This document shows positions 35,822 through 45,554 of a stretch of 64,000 nucleotides of DNA, piece after piece. The stretch comes from DATEDA01 sp963789885. Lineage in GTDB: Bacteria; Pseudomonadota; Gammaproteobacteria; Burkholderiales; SG8-39. The notes under the pieces are model-generated. The model searched no databases and was not told the origin of the DNA. It was given only the letters and a program-made list of their open reading frames with translations. The stretch spans positions 24,831 through 88,830 of the forward strand of contig CAWBNB010000037.1 of NCBI GenBank assembly GCA_963789885.1, read 5' to 3'. Within the stretch, counting starts at the first letter, position 1. Every line of letters begins with the position of its first letter. Made by a program: the position numbers and the translations under genes.

Positions 35822-38624
35822 GTGGGAAAACGAACGATTACAACGACATTGCTGGCGCTTGTGGGGCTTGCGCTGGTGCCGCCGGGGGCGCTGGCAGCCG
35901 GGCTGGGGAGGCTCGCTGTTCAGTCGGGCCTCGGACAGCCGCTCCGTGCCGAGATCGAGGTCGCCAACCTCCAGCGCGGCGAAGCCGAATCGCTCTCAGC
36001 GCGCATCGCTTCCGCCGAGGCGTTCCGCGAGGCCGGCGTCGAATACGCCGCGATCGTCCCGCAGGTGCGCGCCGCGCTCGAGCGCCGCGGCGACAACCGC
36101 TACGTGATCCGGCTCTCGACCCTCAACCCGGTCGAGGAACCCTTCGTCGATCTGCTCGTCGAGCTCAACTGGGCGTCCGGGCGGCTGGTCCGTCAGTACA
36201 CCTTCCTGCTTGACCCCGCGGACTACAAGGGGTCGCAGCCGATCGCGGCGGCGCCGCCCGCGGTCGCCGCGCCCCAGCCGCCCCAGGCAAGACCGGTCGA
36301 GGAACCGAAGCCACCCGAGGTCACCGCGGCGGCGCCACCGGCGCCCGCTCCCGCCCCTTCCCCGGCGCCGGCACCCGCGCCGGCGACTGCGGAGAAGCCC
36401 GCTGCCTCCGGCCTCGTCTCCGAGCCCAGCGGCACCTACGAGGTGAAGCAGGGTGACACGCTCGGCAAGATCGCTGCCCAGTACAAGCCGGAGGGCGTGA
36501 CCGCGCAACAGATGCTGGTTGCGCTGTACCGCGCCAACGAGGACGCGTTCATCAACAAGAACATGAACCTGCTCCGGACCGGACGCGTGCTCAGCATCCC
36601 GGATCGCGGCGTGGCCGAAGCGGTCGCTCCGCCCGACGCCAACAAGATCGTCAACGCGCAGTTCCAGGACTTCAACGAGTACCGCGCCAAGCTCGGGCAG
36701 GCGGTGGCCACTGCGCCTGCCCCGGCGGAGGCGCCGCAGCAGCGCGCCACCGGCCGGATCGTCGCCAAGGCGGACGAGGCCCCGGCGCCGGCCAAAGCTG
36801 CCCCGCGAGACGAACTCCGCATCTCGAAGGCCGAGGCCGCGAAGGGCGCGAAGGCCGCGGCCCAGGCGCGCGCCGACGACATCGCGGCGAGGGACCGTAC
36901 GATCGCCGAGGCCAACTCGCGGGTGAACGAGCTCGAGAAGAACGTCAAGGACCTCCAGAAGCTGCTCGAGATGAAGAATCAGCAGCTCGCGGACCTCCAG
37001 AAGCAGGCGCAGGCGGCGAAGGCCGCCCCTCCGCCTGCGGCCAAGGCGCCGGAGCCGGCGAAGGCGGTGGAGGTCGCGAAGGCGCCTGAGCCGCCAAAGG
37101 CCGCGCCGGCGCCCAAGCCCGAGCCGCCAAAGGTCGAAGCGCCGAAGGCAGCCGCGCCGGAGCTGCCGGCTGCCGCGAAGGCGCCGGAACCGCCCAAGCC
37201 CGCGCCGCCGGCCGAGAAGCCGGCCGAAGTCGCCGCGGCACCGGTCGCGAAGGCGCCGGAGCCCGAAGCGCCCAAGGCGGCACCGCCGGCGCCCAAACCC
37301 GAGCCGCCCAAGGCTGCTGCGACGCCCCCGAAGAAGCCGGCGCCACCGCCACCCGAGCCCAGCCTGCTGGAGACCGTCCTCGACGAGCCGCTGTATCTGG
37401 CGGGCGGCGGAGGTGCGATCCTGGCGCTGCTCGTCGGGGGGTACCTCTGGCGAAAAAAACGAAGCGCCAAGCTGGAGAACAGCCTGCTTGGGGTAACGAC
37501 GACTGATTCGAGCTCGGTTTTCGGCACTACCGGTGGACGTAGCGTCGATACCGGCGGCAGCTCGCTGCAGACCGATTTCAGCCAGAGCGGGATCGGGGCG
37601 ATCGACACCGACGAGGTCGACCCGGTCGCGGAAGCCGACGTCTATATGGCGTACGGCCGCGACGCGCAGGCCGAGGAGATCCTCAAGGAAGCGCTGCTGA
37701 AGGACCCGAACCGGCAGGCGGTGCGGGTGAAGCTGCTCGAGATCTACGCGGCGCGCAAGGACCTGAAGGCGTTCGAGACGACCGCGGGCGAGATCTACGC
37801 CGCCACGGGCGGCCAGGGGCCGGAGTGGCAGAAGGCGATGGACCTCGGCCTCTCGATCGACCCGACCAACCCGATGTACGGCGGCAAGCCGGCCGCGGGC
37901 GGCGCCTCGCGGTTGCCCGACACCGTGGTCCTGCCGCCGGCAGCAGGCGCTGCAGCCGCGGCGGCGGCCACCGACATCGCCCTCGACCTCGGCACCAGGC
38001 CTGCGCCGACGATCGACTTCGATCTCGAGGCGGGCGGCCCGAGAGCGTCGGCCGTGGCACCTGATCTCTCGCTCGACGTCGCGAGCCAGGCGCCCTCGGA
38101 TCTCGGGTTCGACCTCGACCTCGGCGGCGACTCGCAGAAGCCGGCCGAAGAGCAGAGCGACTTCTCTCCGAGCGGCACGTTCATCATGGACGCCGCCACG
38201 AAGAAGGCGGTCAGCGACATGGTGGAAAAGAGCAGCAGCGAGCCGGGTGCGCTCTCCATTGACTTCGAGCTGCCGGGCATGAAGCCCGCGGCCGACGACA
38301 CGACCCGGATGTCCACCTCGCAGGTCGTGTCGGCGGCCGGCAGCGTCATGGAGTTCAAGCTCGACGTGCCGACCAAGCCGGCGGCCGGGCGCGGGGGGCG
38401 TCGACCTCGGCGGCATCAGCTTCGACCTCGGCAAGGGCGGCGCGGCCGCAGGCGCGCCGGTCGACGCGCGCTGGCAGGAGGTGGCCACGAAGCTCGATCT
38501 CGCCAAGGCGTACGAGGAGATGGGCGACAAGGACGGTGCGCGCGAGCTCCTGAACGAGGTCATGAAGGAGGGCGACGCGGCGCAGCAGCAGCAGGCGAAG
38601 CAGATGATCGACGCATTGAAGTAA
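35822..38624 (+). CDS. fimV: FimV/HubP-like pole-organising protein, apparent +1 frameshift near the end
   Basis: FimV is an inner-membrane protein with a periplasmic LysM domain that organises the cell pole and type IV pili. Seen in order: signal peptide (to ALAA), GLGRLAVQSGLGQPLRAEIE, LysM at about residues 202-260 (TYEVKQGDTLGKIAAQYKPE), a coiled coil (about 345-400), a long Pro/Ala/Lys repeat region, one membrane segment (about 520-545) and an acidic cytoplasmic part with a TPR-like section. The final FimV domain, LAKAYEEMGDKDGARELLNE, lies in another frame; one surplus G in the six-G run at 38393-38398 explains this and gives 933 residues ending at 38624. Start is GTG. Confidence 0.93.
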
Positions 38625-38643
38625 GCTGCCGCGGAAAATCCCC

Positions 38644-38674
38644 GAGGGCCGCGGATGCGGCCTTCGTCGTTTTT
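38644..38674 (+). terminator. Intrinsic terminator between fimV and truA
   Basis: GAGGGCCGC and GCGGCCTTC form a 9-bp stem (one G-T pair) with loop GGAT, followed after GTCG by five T. It ends five bases before the truA ATG, so truA and the trp genes must use read-through or a promoter inside fimV. Confidence 0.75.
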
Positions 38675-38679
38675 GATAC

Positions 38680-39471
38680 ATGAGAATTGCGTTAGGGATC
38701 GCCTACGACGGCGCGCCGTTCGCGGGCTGGCAGTCGCAGCCTGCGGGGAACACCGTCCAGGACCGCCTGGAGGCCGCGCTGGCGGCGATCGCCGGGGGCG
38801 CGGTGCGGCTGATCGCCGCCGGGCGCACGGACGCGGGCGTGCACGCGACCGGCCAGGTTGCGCACTTCGACGCCGACGTCACGCGGCCGGAAGGCGCGTG
38901 GGTGCGGGGCACGAATTCGCATTTGCCGGCGGCCGTCGCGGTGCAGTGGGCGGCCGAGGTCGACGGCGAGTTCCACGCGCGCTACTCGGCCACCGCCCGC
39001 ACCTACGTCTACGTGCTCTACAACCACCCGGTGCGCCCCTCGGTGCTCGCCGGGAAAGTCGGGTGGTTCCATCTCCCGCTCGACGCCGAGCGCATGCAGG
39101 CGGCGGCGCAGCTGCTCGTCGGCGAGCACGACTTCAGCGCGTTCCGTTCTGCCGAATGCCAGGCGAAGACCCCGGTGCGGCAACTCTCCGGCGTGACGGT
39201 CGAGCGTCGCGGCGACTACGTCCTGTGCGAGCTCTCGGCGAACGCCTTTCTCCATCACATGGTGCGGAACGTCGTCGGCTGCCTGGTGCACGTCGGCAAG
39301 GGCGCCGCGCCGCCCGAATGGCTCGCCGGGGTGCTCGGCGGACGGGACCGGAGCCGCGCCGCGGCGACCTTCGGCCCCGAGGGGCTCTACCTCACTCGCG
39401 TGACCTATCCGGAGCGGTGGAAGCTGCCGGCGTTCCCGCCTATGCTCCCGTTCGTCGGAGCGAGAGCATGA
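38680..39471 (+). CDS. truA: tRNA pseudouridine(38-40) synthase
   Basis: TruA converts uridines 38-40 of the tRNA anticodon arm to pseudouridine. The 263-residue protein has the catalytic aspartate motif GRTDAGVHATGQVAHF (about residue 50), ARTYVYVLYNHPVRP and LHHMVRNVVGCLVHVG. It overlaps trpF by four bases (ATGA). Confidence 0.97.
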   Translation: MRIALGIAYDGAPFAGWQSQPAGNTVQDRLEAALAAIAGGAVRLIAAGRTDAGVHATGQVAHFDADVTRPEGAWVRGTNSHLPAAVAVQWAAEVDGEFHARYSATARTYVYVLYNHPVRPSVLAGKVGWFHLPLDAERMQAAAQLLVGEHDFSAFRSAECQAKTPVRQLSGVTVERRGDYVLCELSANAFLHHMVRNVVGCLVHVGKGAAPPEWLAGVLGGRDRSRAAATFGPEGLYLTRVTYPERWKLPAFPPMLPFVGARA

Positions 39472-40091
39472 GAACGCGCGTCAAGATCTGCGGCATCACG
39501 TCGCCGGACCACGGCGCGGCAGCGGCACGTCAGGGGGCGGATGCGATCGGGCTGATCTTCTATCCCCCGAGCCCGCGGCTCGTCACCGTGGAGCGTGCGC
39601 GCGAGATCGTGGCGGCGCTGCCGCCGTTCGTTGCGCGCGTTGCGGTGTTCGTCAACCCGTCTGCCGCGGAGGTCGACGCGGTCATTCGCGGATGCCGCCC
39701 CGATCTCGTGCAGTTTCACGGCGAGGAAACACCAGAGTTCTGCCGAGCGTTCGGACTGCCGTACCTGCGCGCGGTGCGCGTGAGGCGCGGGGTCGATTTG
39801 CTAGAATACCTGTCGCCTTTTCACGACGCTGCGGGGTGGCTGCTCGACGCGTACCGGGACGATCTGTACGGCGGGACGGGCGAAGCATTCGACTGGGGCC
39901 TGATCCCGCAGCGCCTCGCCCGGCCGGTGGTGCTCTCGGGCGGGATCGATGCGGGGAACGTGGGTGAAGCGATCCGCCGCGTGCGCCCGTGGGCGGTCGA
40001 CGTCTCGAGCAGCGTCGAGTCGGCGAAGGGCGTCAAGGACGAACGGCTGATCGCCGCGCTCATCGCGGGAGTTCGCAATGCAGATGCATGA
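39468..40091 (+). CDS. trpF: Phosphoribosylanthranilate isomerase
   Basis: TrpF performs the third step of tryptophan synthesis from chorismate. This 207-residue TIM barrel has the catalytic cysteine motif KICGIT at the start, LVQFHGEETPEFCR and VVLSGGIDAGNVGEAI. It overlaps truA by four bases and trpB by 14. A TAGAAT word at 39802-39807 might be part of an internal promoter, but no -35 is evident. Confidence 0.96.
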   Translation: MRTRVKICGITSPDHGAAAARQGADAIGLIFYPPSPRLVTVERAREIVAALPPFVARVAVFVNPSAAEVDAVIRGCRPDLVQFHGEETPEFCRAFGLPYLRAVRVRRGVDLLEYLSPFHDAAGWLLDAYRDDLYGGTGEAFDWGLIPQRLARPVVLSGGIDAGNVGEAIRRVRPWAVDVSSSVESAKGVKDERLIAALIAGVRNADA

Positions 40092-41277
40092 CCTCCCGGA
40101 CAGCCGGGGGCACTTCGGACCGTACGGCGGCGTGTTCGTCGCCGAGACGCTCGTCCACGCGCTCGACGAACTGCGGCGCGAGTACGAGCGCTATCGCGCC
40201 GATCCCGATTTCCAGGCCGAGCTCCGCTACGAGCTCAAGCACTACGTCGGGCGGCCGAGCCCCGTGTACCACGCGAAGCGCTGGTCGGAGAAGCTCGGCG
40301 GCGCGCAAGTTTTCCTCAAGCGCGAAGACCTCAACCACACCGGGGCGCACAAGATCAACAACACCATCGGTCAGGCACTCCTCGCGCGGCGGATGGGCAA
40401 GCGGCGGGTGATCGCCGAGACCGGCGCCGGCATGCATGGCGTCGCGAGCGCGACGGTCGCGGCGCGCTACGGGATGGAGTGCGTCGTCTACATGGGGTCC
40501 GAAGACGTGAGGCGGCAGTCCGCCAACGTCTACCGGATGAAGGTCCTCGGCGCGACGGTGGTGCCGGTGGAGTCGGGGTCGAAGACGCTCAAGGACGCAC
40601 TGAACGAGGCGATGCGCGACTGGGTGACGAACATCGCCAACACGTTCTACATCATCGGCACCGTCGCCGGCCCGCACCCGTATCCGATGATGGTGCGGGA
40701 CTTCCAGCGCGTCATCGGCCGCGAGTGCCTGGAGCAGATGCCCGAGGTCGCCGGCCGGCAGCCCGACGCGGTGATCGCCTGCGTCGGCGGCGGCTCCAAC
40801 GCGATCGGCATCTTCTACGACTACATCCCGCACCGGGACGTGCGCCTGATCGGCGTCGAGGCGGGTGGCCACGGCCTCGCGACGGGGAAGCACGCGGCCT
40901 CGCTCAACGCCGGCCGGCCGGGCGTGCTGCACGGCAACCGCACGTATCTGCTCCAGGACGAGCACGGCCAGATCGTCGAGACGCATTCGGTCTCGGCCGG
41001 GCTCGACTACCCGGGCGTCGGCCCGGAGCACGCGTGGCTGAAGGACTCGGGCCGCGCCGAGTACGTGACGATCGACGACGACGAGGCGCTTGCCGCGTTC
41101 CACGACTGCTGCCACCTGGAGGGCATCATCCCCGCGCTCGAGTCCTGCCATGCGCTCGCCTACGCGGCGAAGCTCGCGCCGACGCTCGGGCGCGACCGCA
41201 TCCTGCTCGTGAACCTCTCGGGGCGGGGCGACAAGGACATCCCGACCGTCGCCGAGCGGTCCGGGCTCAAGTTCTAG
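40078..41277 (+). CDS. trpB: Tryptophan synthase beta chain
   Basis: TrpB is the PLP subunit that joins indole and serine. This 399-residue protein has the PLP lysine in HTGAHKINNTIGQALLA (about residue 93), the phosphate loop GGGSNAIG, and FGPYGGVFVAETL at the start. An ATG two codons later (40084) is an alternative start. It lies three bases before trpA, its complex partner. Confidence 0.98.
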   Translation: MQMHDLPDSRGHFGPYGGVFVAETLVHALDELRREYERYRADPDFQAELRYELKHYVGRPSPVYHAKRWSEKLGGAQVFLKREDLNHTGAHKINNTIGQALLARRMGKRRVIAETGAGMHGVASATVAARYGMECVVYMGSEDVRRQSANVYRMKVLGATVVPVESGSKTLKDALNEAMRDWVTNIANTFYIIGTVAGPHPYPMMVRDFQRVIGRECLEQMPEVAGRQPDAVIACVGGGSNAIGIFYDYIPHRDVRLIGVEAGGHGLATGKHAASLNAGRPGVLHGNRTYLLQDEHGQIVETHSVSAGLDYPGVGPEHAWLKDSGRAEYVTIDDDEALAAFHDCCHLEGIIPALESCHALAYAAKLAPTLGRDRILLVNLSGRGDKDIPTVAERSGLKF

Positions 41278-41280
41278 CGC

Positions 41281-42105
41281 ATGTCCCGAATCGGCGGCGT
41301 ATTCGAGCGGCTTGCACGGCAGCGGCGCAAGGCGCTGATCCCGTTCGTCACCGCCGGCGATCCGGCGGCGGGCGCGGCGGTCCCGCTGATGCATGCGCTC
41401 GCGAAGGCCGGCGCGGACGTGATCGAGCTCGGCGTGCCGTTCTCCGACCCGATGGCGGACGGCCCGGTCATCCAGCGCGCGAGCGAGCGGGCGCTCAAGG
41501 CCGGCGTGAGCCTCGACACCGTCCTCGACTACACCCGCGAGTTCCGCACTCGCGACGACGCCACCGCGGTGGTGCTGATGGGGTACGCGAATCCGATCGA
41601 GGCGATGGGTGTCGAGCGGTTCGTCGAGCGCGCCCGCGCTGCGGGCGTCGACGGCGTGCTCGTCGTCGACTATCCGCCGGAAGAGTGCGGGCCGTTCGCG
41701 GAGCTCGTCAAACGGGCCGGCATGGATCTCATCTTCCTCCTCGCGCCGACTTCGACCGACGCGCGGATCGAACAGGTGGCGCGCCTGGCGAGCGGGTACG
41801 TCTACTACGTGTCGCTGACCGGTGTCACCGGCGCGGCGCACCTCGACGTCGCCGACGTCGGCGCGAAGCTCGCCGCGATCCGGCGCAGGACCTCCCTTCC
41901 GCTCGGCGTCGGTTTCGGGATCCGCGACGGCGAGACGGCGCGCGCGATCGGCTCGGTCGCCGACGCGGTGGTGATCGGCAGCCGCCTGATCCAGGAGATG
42001 GAGCAGGCCGGACCGGCCGCGGCGCTCGACCGTGCGACGCAGTTCCTGAGCGGGATCCGTGCGGCGATGGATCGCCCTGAACCGGGCGTGGCCCGCACCG
42101 CATGA
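41281..42105 (+). CDS. trpA: Tryptophan synthase alpha chain
   Basis: TrpA cleaves indole-glycerol phosphate and channels indole to TrpB. This 274-residue TIM barrel has LIPFVTAGDPAAG, the catalytic glutamate/aspartate motif ELGVPFSDPMADGPVIQRAS split across this stretch, and GVGFGIRDGETA. It is followed 13 bases later by accD. Confidence 0.98.
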   Translation: MSRIGGVFERLARQRRKALIPFVTAGDPAAGAAVPLMHALAKAGADVIELGVPFSDPMADGPVIQRASERALKAGVSLDTVLDYTREFRTRDDATAVVLMGYANPIEAMGVERFVERARAAGVDGVLVVDYPPEECGPFAELVKRAGMDLIFLLAPTSTDARIEQVARLASGYVYYVSLTGVTGAAHLDVADVGAKLAAIRRRTSLPLGVGFGIRDGETARAIGSVADAVVIGSRLIQEMEQAGPAAALDRATQFLSGIRAAMDRPEPGVARTA

Positions 42106-42118
42106 AGCGCGCGATCCG

Positions 42119-42985
42119 ATGAGCTGGCTGCAGAAGCTGCTGCCCCCGAAGATCCAGCGCACCGGCGGCGTGCGGCGCCAGATGCCGGAAGGCCTCTGGA
42201 GCAAGTGCCCGGCCTGCGACGCCGTCCTCTATACGACCGATCTCGAGAAGAACGCGAACGTCTGCCCGAAATGCGGCCATCACAACCGCATCTCGGCGCG
42301 CGCACGGCTCGATCTCTTCCTCGACCCGGAGGGCAGGTACGAGATCGGGATCGAGGTGACGCCGGTCGATACCCTCAAGTTCCGGGACTCGCGCAAGTAT
42401 CCCGAGCGGCTCGAGGAGGCCGAAAAGGAGACCGGCGAGACCGACGCGCTGGTGGTGATGCAGGGCGCGGTGAAGAACGTCCCGCTCGTCGCCACCGCGT
42501 TCGAGTTCGACTTCATGGGCGGGTCGATGGGCTCGGTCGTCGGCGAGCGCTTCGTGCGGGGGGTGCACGCGGCGATCGACCAGAACCTGCCGTTCGTGTG
42601 CTTCACCGCCACCGGCGGCGCGCGCATGCAGGAGGGCCTGCTCTCGCTCATGCAGATGGCGAAGACCACCGCGGCGCTGACGCAGCTCGCCGGTCGCCGC
42701 CTGCCGTTCGTCTCGGTGCTGACCGATCCGACCATGGGCGGCGTGTCGGCGAGCTTCGCGATGCTCGGGGACGTGGTGATCGCCGAGCCGAGGGCGCTGA
42801 TCGGCTTCGCCGGGCCGCGGGTGATCGAGCAGACGGTGCGCGAGAAGCTGCCCGAGGGCTTCCAGCGCGCCGAGTTCCTGCTCGAGAAGGGCGCGATCGA
42901 CATGATCGTCGACCGCCGGTCCTTGCGCGACCAGATCGCCTCCCTCGTCACGCTCCTGATGCGCCTGCCTCCCGCGGGCGCCTAG
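42119..42985 (+). CDS. accD: Acetyl-CoA carboxylase carboxyltransferase subunit beta
   Basis: AccD is the zinc-containing half of the carboxyltransferase that makes malonyl-CoA. This 288-residue protein has the zinc ribbon CPACDAVLY to CPKCGHHNRI (about residues 30-55) and the crotonase-fold motif FTATGGARMQEGLLSLMQMA. Start MSWLQKLLPPKI is typical. A palindromic stem around GCCCGATCGGGC (about 43031-43048) lies in the 101-base gap to folC. Confidence 0.97.
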   Translation: MSWLQKLLPPKIQRTGGVRRQMPEGLWSKCPACDAVLYTTDLEKNANVCPKCGHHNRISARARLDLFLDPEGRYEIGIEVTPVDTLKFRDSRKYPERLEEAEKETGETDALVVMQGAVKNVPLVATAFEFDFMGGSMGSVVGERFVRGVHAAIDQNLPFVCFTATGGARMQEGLLSLMQMAKTTAALTQLAGRRLPFVSVLTDPTMGGVSASFAMLGDVVIAEPRALIGFAGPRVIEQTVREKLPEGFQRAEFLLEKGAIDMIVDRRSLRDQIASLVTLLMRLPPAGA

Positions 42986-43086
42986 ACGCCGCAAGACTTG
43001 GCGCCCGGAACCGCAGAGAACGCAGCGAGCGGCCCGATCGGGCGGTTCGCTGTGTCCTCCGGCGCGGCGCGTTTCGCGCCCGGCTG

Positions 43087-44364
43087 ATGGACCTCGCGGA
43101 CTGGCTCCGGCACATCGAGCGGCTGCACCCGCAGACGATCGCCCTCGGGCTCGACCGCGTGCGCGCGGTGCTCGACCGGCTCGCGGTCCCGAAGTCCTGC
43201 CCGATCGTCGTCGTCGGCGGCACCAACGGCAAGGGCTCGACCTGCGCGATGCTCGAGGCGATCCTCGCGGCCGCGGGCTACCGCGTCGGCTGCTACACGT
43301 CGCCGCACCTGCTGCGGTACAACGAGCGGGTGCGCATCGCGGGCCGCGAGGCCGACGATGCCGCGCTGAGCGAAGGCTTTCGCCTGGTCGAGGTCGCCCG
43401 GGGCGAGACGCCGCTCACCTACTTCGAGTTCGGGACGCTCGCTGCGTGGGTCGCGTTCGCACGCGCGGAGCTCGACGCGCTGGTGCTGGAGGTCGGGTTG
43501 GGCGGCCGGCTGGACGCGGTCAACGTCTTCGAGCCCGACGCGGCGGTGCTGACCAGCGTAGGGCTGGACCATCAGGACTACCTCGGCGACACGCGCGAGA
43601 AGATCGGCTGGGAGAAGGCGCACATCTTTCGCCCGGGGAAGCCGGCGATCGTAGGCGACCCCAACCCGCCGCAGAGCGTCCTCGAGCACGCGCGCGCGGT
43701 CGGCGCGCAGCTGCTGGTCATCGGCCGGGAGTTCGGCTACGCGGCCGACGCGAACCAGTGGCGCTACTTCGGCCCCGGCGGTGCGCGGGGCGGGCTCGCC
43801 TATCCGGCGCTGCGCGGGGCGATCCAGCTCTCGAACGCCGCGTGCGCGATCGCTGCTCTGGACAGTCTGCGCGAGCGGCTGCCCGTCGGCGCCCAGGACA
43901 TCCGGAGCGGGCTCGCGGTCGTCGAGCTCCCGGGACGATTCCAGGTGCTGCCGGGCCGGCCGGCGATCATCCTCGACGTCGGACACAACCCGCAGGCGGC
44001 GGGCGTGCTCGCCGAGAACCTCGCGGCGATGGGACCGTACCGGCGCACGCTGGCGGTGGTCGGCATGCTGCGCGACAAGGACCTCACCGGCGTCTGCGCG
44101 AAGCTCCGGGGACGGGTCCACCGGTGGTACGCGGCGACGCTCGACAACGCGCGGGGCGCGACCGCCGGTGAGCTCGCGGCGGCGATCGTCGCCGCGGGCG
44201 CCGGCGGCGACGTGCGCGAGTTCCCGACGCCCGACGCAGCATTCGCCGCAGCGCGAGAGGACGCAGGCAGCGATGATAGAATCGTCGTGTTCGGTTCCTT
44301 CTTCACCGTGGCGAATGTGATGGCCGCGCGCGCCGCGACGTCGCGGAGCCCAAATGCCGGATAA
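43087..44364 (+). CDS. folC: Dihydrofolate synthase / folylpolyglutamate synthase
   Basis: FolC adds glutamate to dihydropteroate and then to folates. This 425-residue Mur-ligase-type protein has the P-loop GGTNGKGSTCAMLEA, TSPHLLRYNERVRI and the C-terminal LDVGHNPQAAGVLAENL. It sits in the conserved accD-folC-SPOR-cvpA-purF order. Its end overlaps the SPOR gene by 11 bases. Confidence 0.97.
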   Translation: MDLADWLRHIERLHPQTIALGLDRVRAVLDRLAVPKSCPIVVVGGTNGKGSTCAMLEAILAAAGYRVGCYTSPHLLRYNERVRIAGREADDAALSEGFRLVEVARGETPLTYFEFGTLAAWVAFARAELDALVLEVGLGGRLDAVNVFEPDAAVLTSVGLDHQDYLGDTREKIGWEKAHIFRPGKPAIVGDPNPPQSVLEHARAVGAQLLVIGREFGYAADANQWRYFGPGGARGGLAYPALRGAIQLSNAACAIAALDSLRERLPVGAQDIRSGLAVVELPGRFQVLPGRPAIILDVGHNPQAAGVLAENLAAMGPYRRTLAVVGMLRDKDLTGVCAKLRGRVHRWYAATLDNARGATAGELAAAIVAAGAGGDVREFPTPDAAFAAAREDAGSDDRIVVFGSFFTVANVMAARAATSRSPNAG

Positions 44365-45040
44365 CGACGAGACGCTCGAGCTGCGGCGGCGGGCCCGTCG
44401 CCGGCTCGTCGGTGCGGTCGCGCTCGTCCTCGCGCTCGTGATCGTCCCGCCCTGGGTGATGGACCTCGAGCCGAAGCCGGTCGCAACGAATCTCACCGTC
44501 GAAATTCCGCGGCAGGAAACCGGAGTACTGAAGCCGACGCCGACCGCGCCGCCGAAGCCGCCGGCGCCGGCCTCGACTTCCGCGGTTACACCGGCGTCCA
44601 CTGGTGCACCGGCCGGGGCGGACAGGCAGGGCGGGGTGGTACCGCGGCCACCGGACGTCAGCCCGAACACGGGCAAGGCCGGTGAACGGCCGAAGCCGGA
44701 ACCGGCGAAGGCGCCACCCAAACCCGAGGCCCTCGCGCGTGCCGCGCCCCCGGAACCCGCGCGCGGCGACCCCGACGCCAAGCGGGCCGAGGCGATCCTG
44801 AACGCCGAGGCGTACCTCGTGCCTCTCGGAGCGTTCGCGAACAAGGACAACGTCAAGGCGCTCGAGGCGAAGCTCGCCAAGGCCGGCGTGAAGTACTACA
44901 CCGAGGTCGTGACCAGGCCGGCCGGCGAGCAGACGCGGGTGCGTGCGGGGCCGTTTCCGACCAAGGAGGCGGCCGAGAAGAGCCGCGAGCACCTGAAGAG
45001 CCTCGGGCTTTCGCCCGGGACGGTGATCGCGCGCCAATGA
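44354..45040 (+). CDS. SPOR-domain protein (DedD-like)
   Basis: This 228-residue protein has a short cytoplasmic start, one membrane segment (about residues 17-36; LVGAVALVLALVIVPPWVMD), a Pro/Ala-rich periplasmic linker and a C-terminal SPOR domain (about 150-228; YLVPLGAFANKDNVKALEAK). SPOR domains bind denuded septal peptidoglycan, so the protein is likely a division protein like DedD. It overlaps folC and cvpA. Confidence 0.93.
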   Translation: MPDNDETLELRRRARRRLVGAVALVLALVIVPPWVMDLEPKPVATNLTVEIPRQETGVLKPTPTAPPKPPAPASTSAVTPASTGAPAGADRQGGVVPRPPDVSPNTGKAGERPKPEPAKAPPKPEALARAAPPEPARGDPDAKRAEAILNAEAYLVPLGAFANKDNVKALEAKLAKAGVKYYTEVVTRPAGEQTRVRAGPFPTKEAAEKSREHLKSLGLSPGTVIARQ

Positions 45041-45531
45041 CCTGGTTCGACTATGCGCTCATTGCGGTGGTCGGACTCTCGGCGCTGATCGGCATCTGGC
45101 GCGGGCTCGTCCGCGAGGTCTTCGCGCTCGCGGGCTGGATCGCGGCGATCGCGGTGGCGCTGCTCTTCGCGGGCGAAGCGGCCGTGCTGATTCCGCCGGG
45201 CTTCGCCACGCCCCTCGTGCGGACGGTGATCGCTTTCACCGTGCTGTTCCTCGTCATCCTCGTCGTGGCGTCGATTGCCGGGCTGCTCTTCACCAAAGCG
45301 GTGCGCGCGGTCGGGCTGGGGCTCGCGGACCGCACCCTTGGGGGGGTCTTCGGATTCGCCCGGGGCGCCCTCATCTTGCTGGTGATCGCGTTGGCAGCGG
45401 GGCTGACGGCCGTGCCGAAGGAGCCGTTCTGGCGCGAGGCGAAGCTCGCCCTGCCGCTCGAAACGGCGGCGATTGCGGTGAAACCCTACCTTCCGCCGGC
45501 GCTGGCGGCTAAGGTACGGTACGAACGGTAA
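45037..45531 (+). CDS. cvpA: CvpA family membrane protein
   Basis: This 164-residue protein has four hydrophobic segments (about residues 1-20, 25-45, 63-88, 105-125) and the family pattern WFDYALIAVVGLSALIGIWR followed by GLVREVFAL. CvpA was named for colicin V production and is linked to membrane stress tolerance and the purF operon. It overlaps the SPOR gene (ATGA) and precedes purF by 23 bases. Confidence 0.94.
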   Translation: MTWFDYALIAVVGLSALIGIWRGLVREVFALAGWIAAIAVALLFAGEAAVLIPPGFATPLVRTVIAFTVLFLVILVVASIAGLLFTKAVRAVGLGLADRTLGGVFGFARGALILLVIALAAGLTAVPKEPFWREAKLALPLETAAIAVKPYLPPALAAKVRYER

Positions 45532-45554
45532 ACCGGGTCACTGGAGCTCTAGCT

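Noticed and set aside
39802..39807. Internal promoter for trpB (TAGAAT within trpF)
   Set aside because: No -35 hexamer is found at a suitable distance; a single 6-base match is expected by chance.
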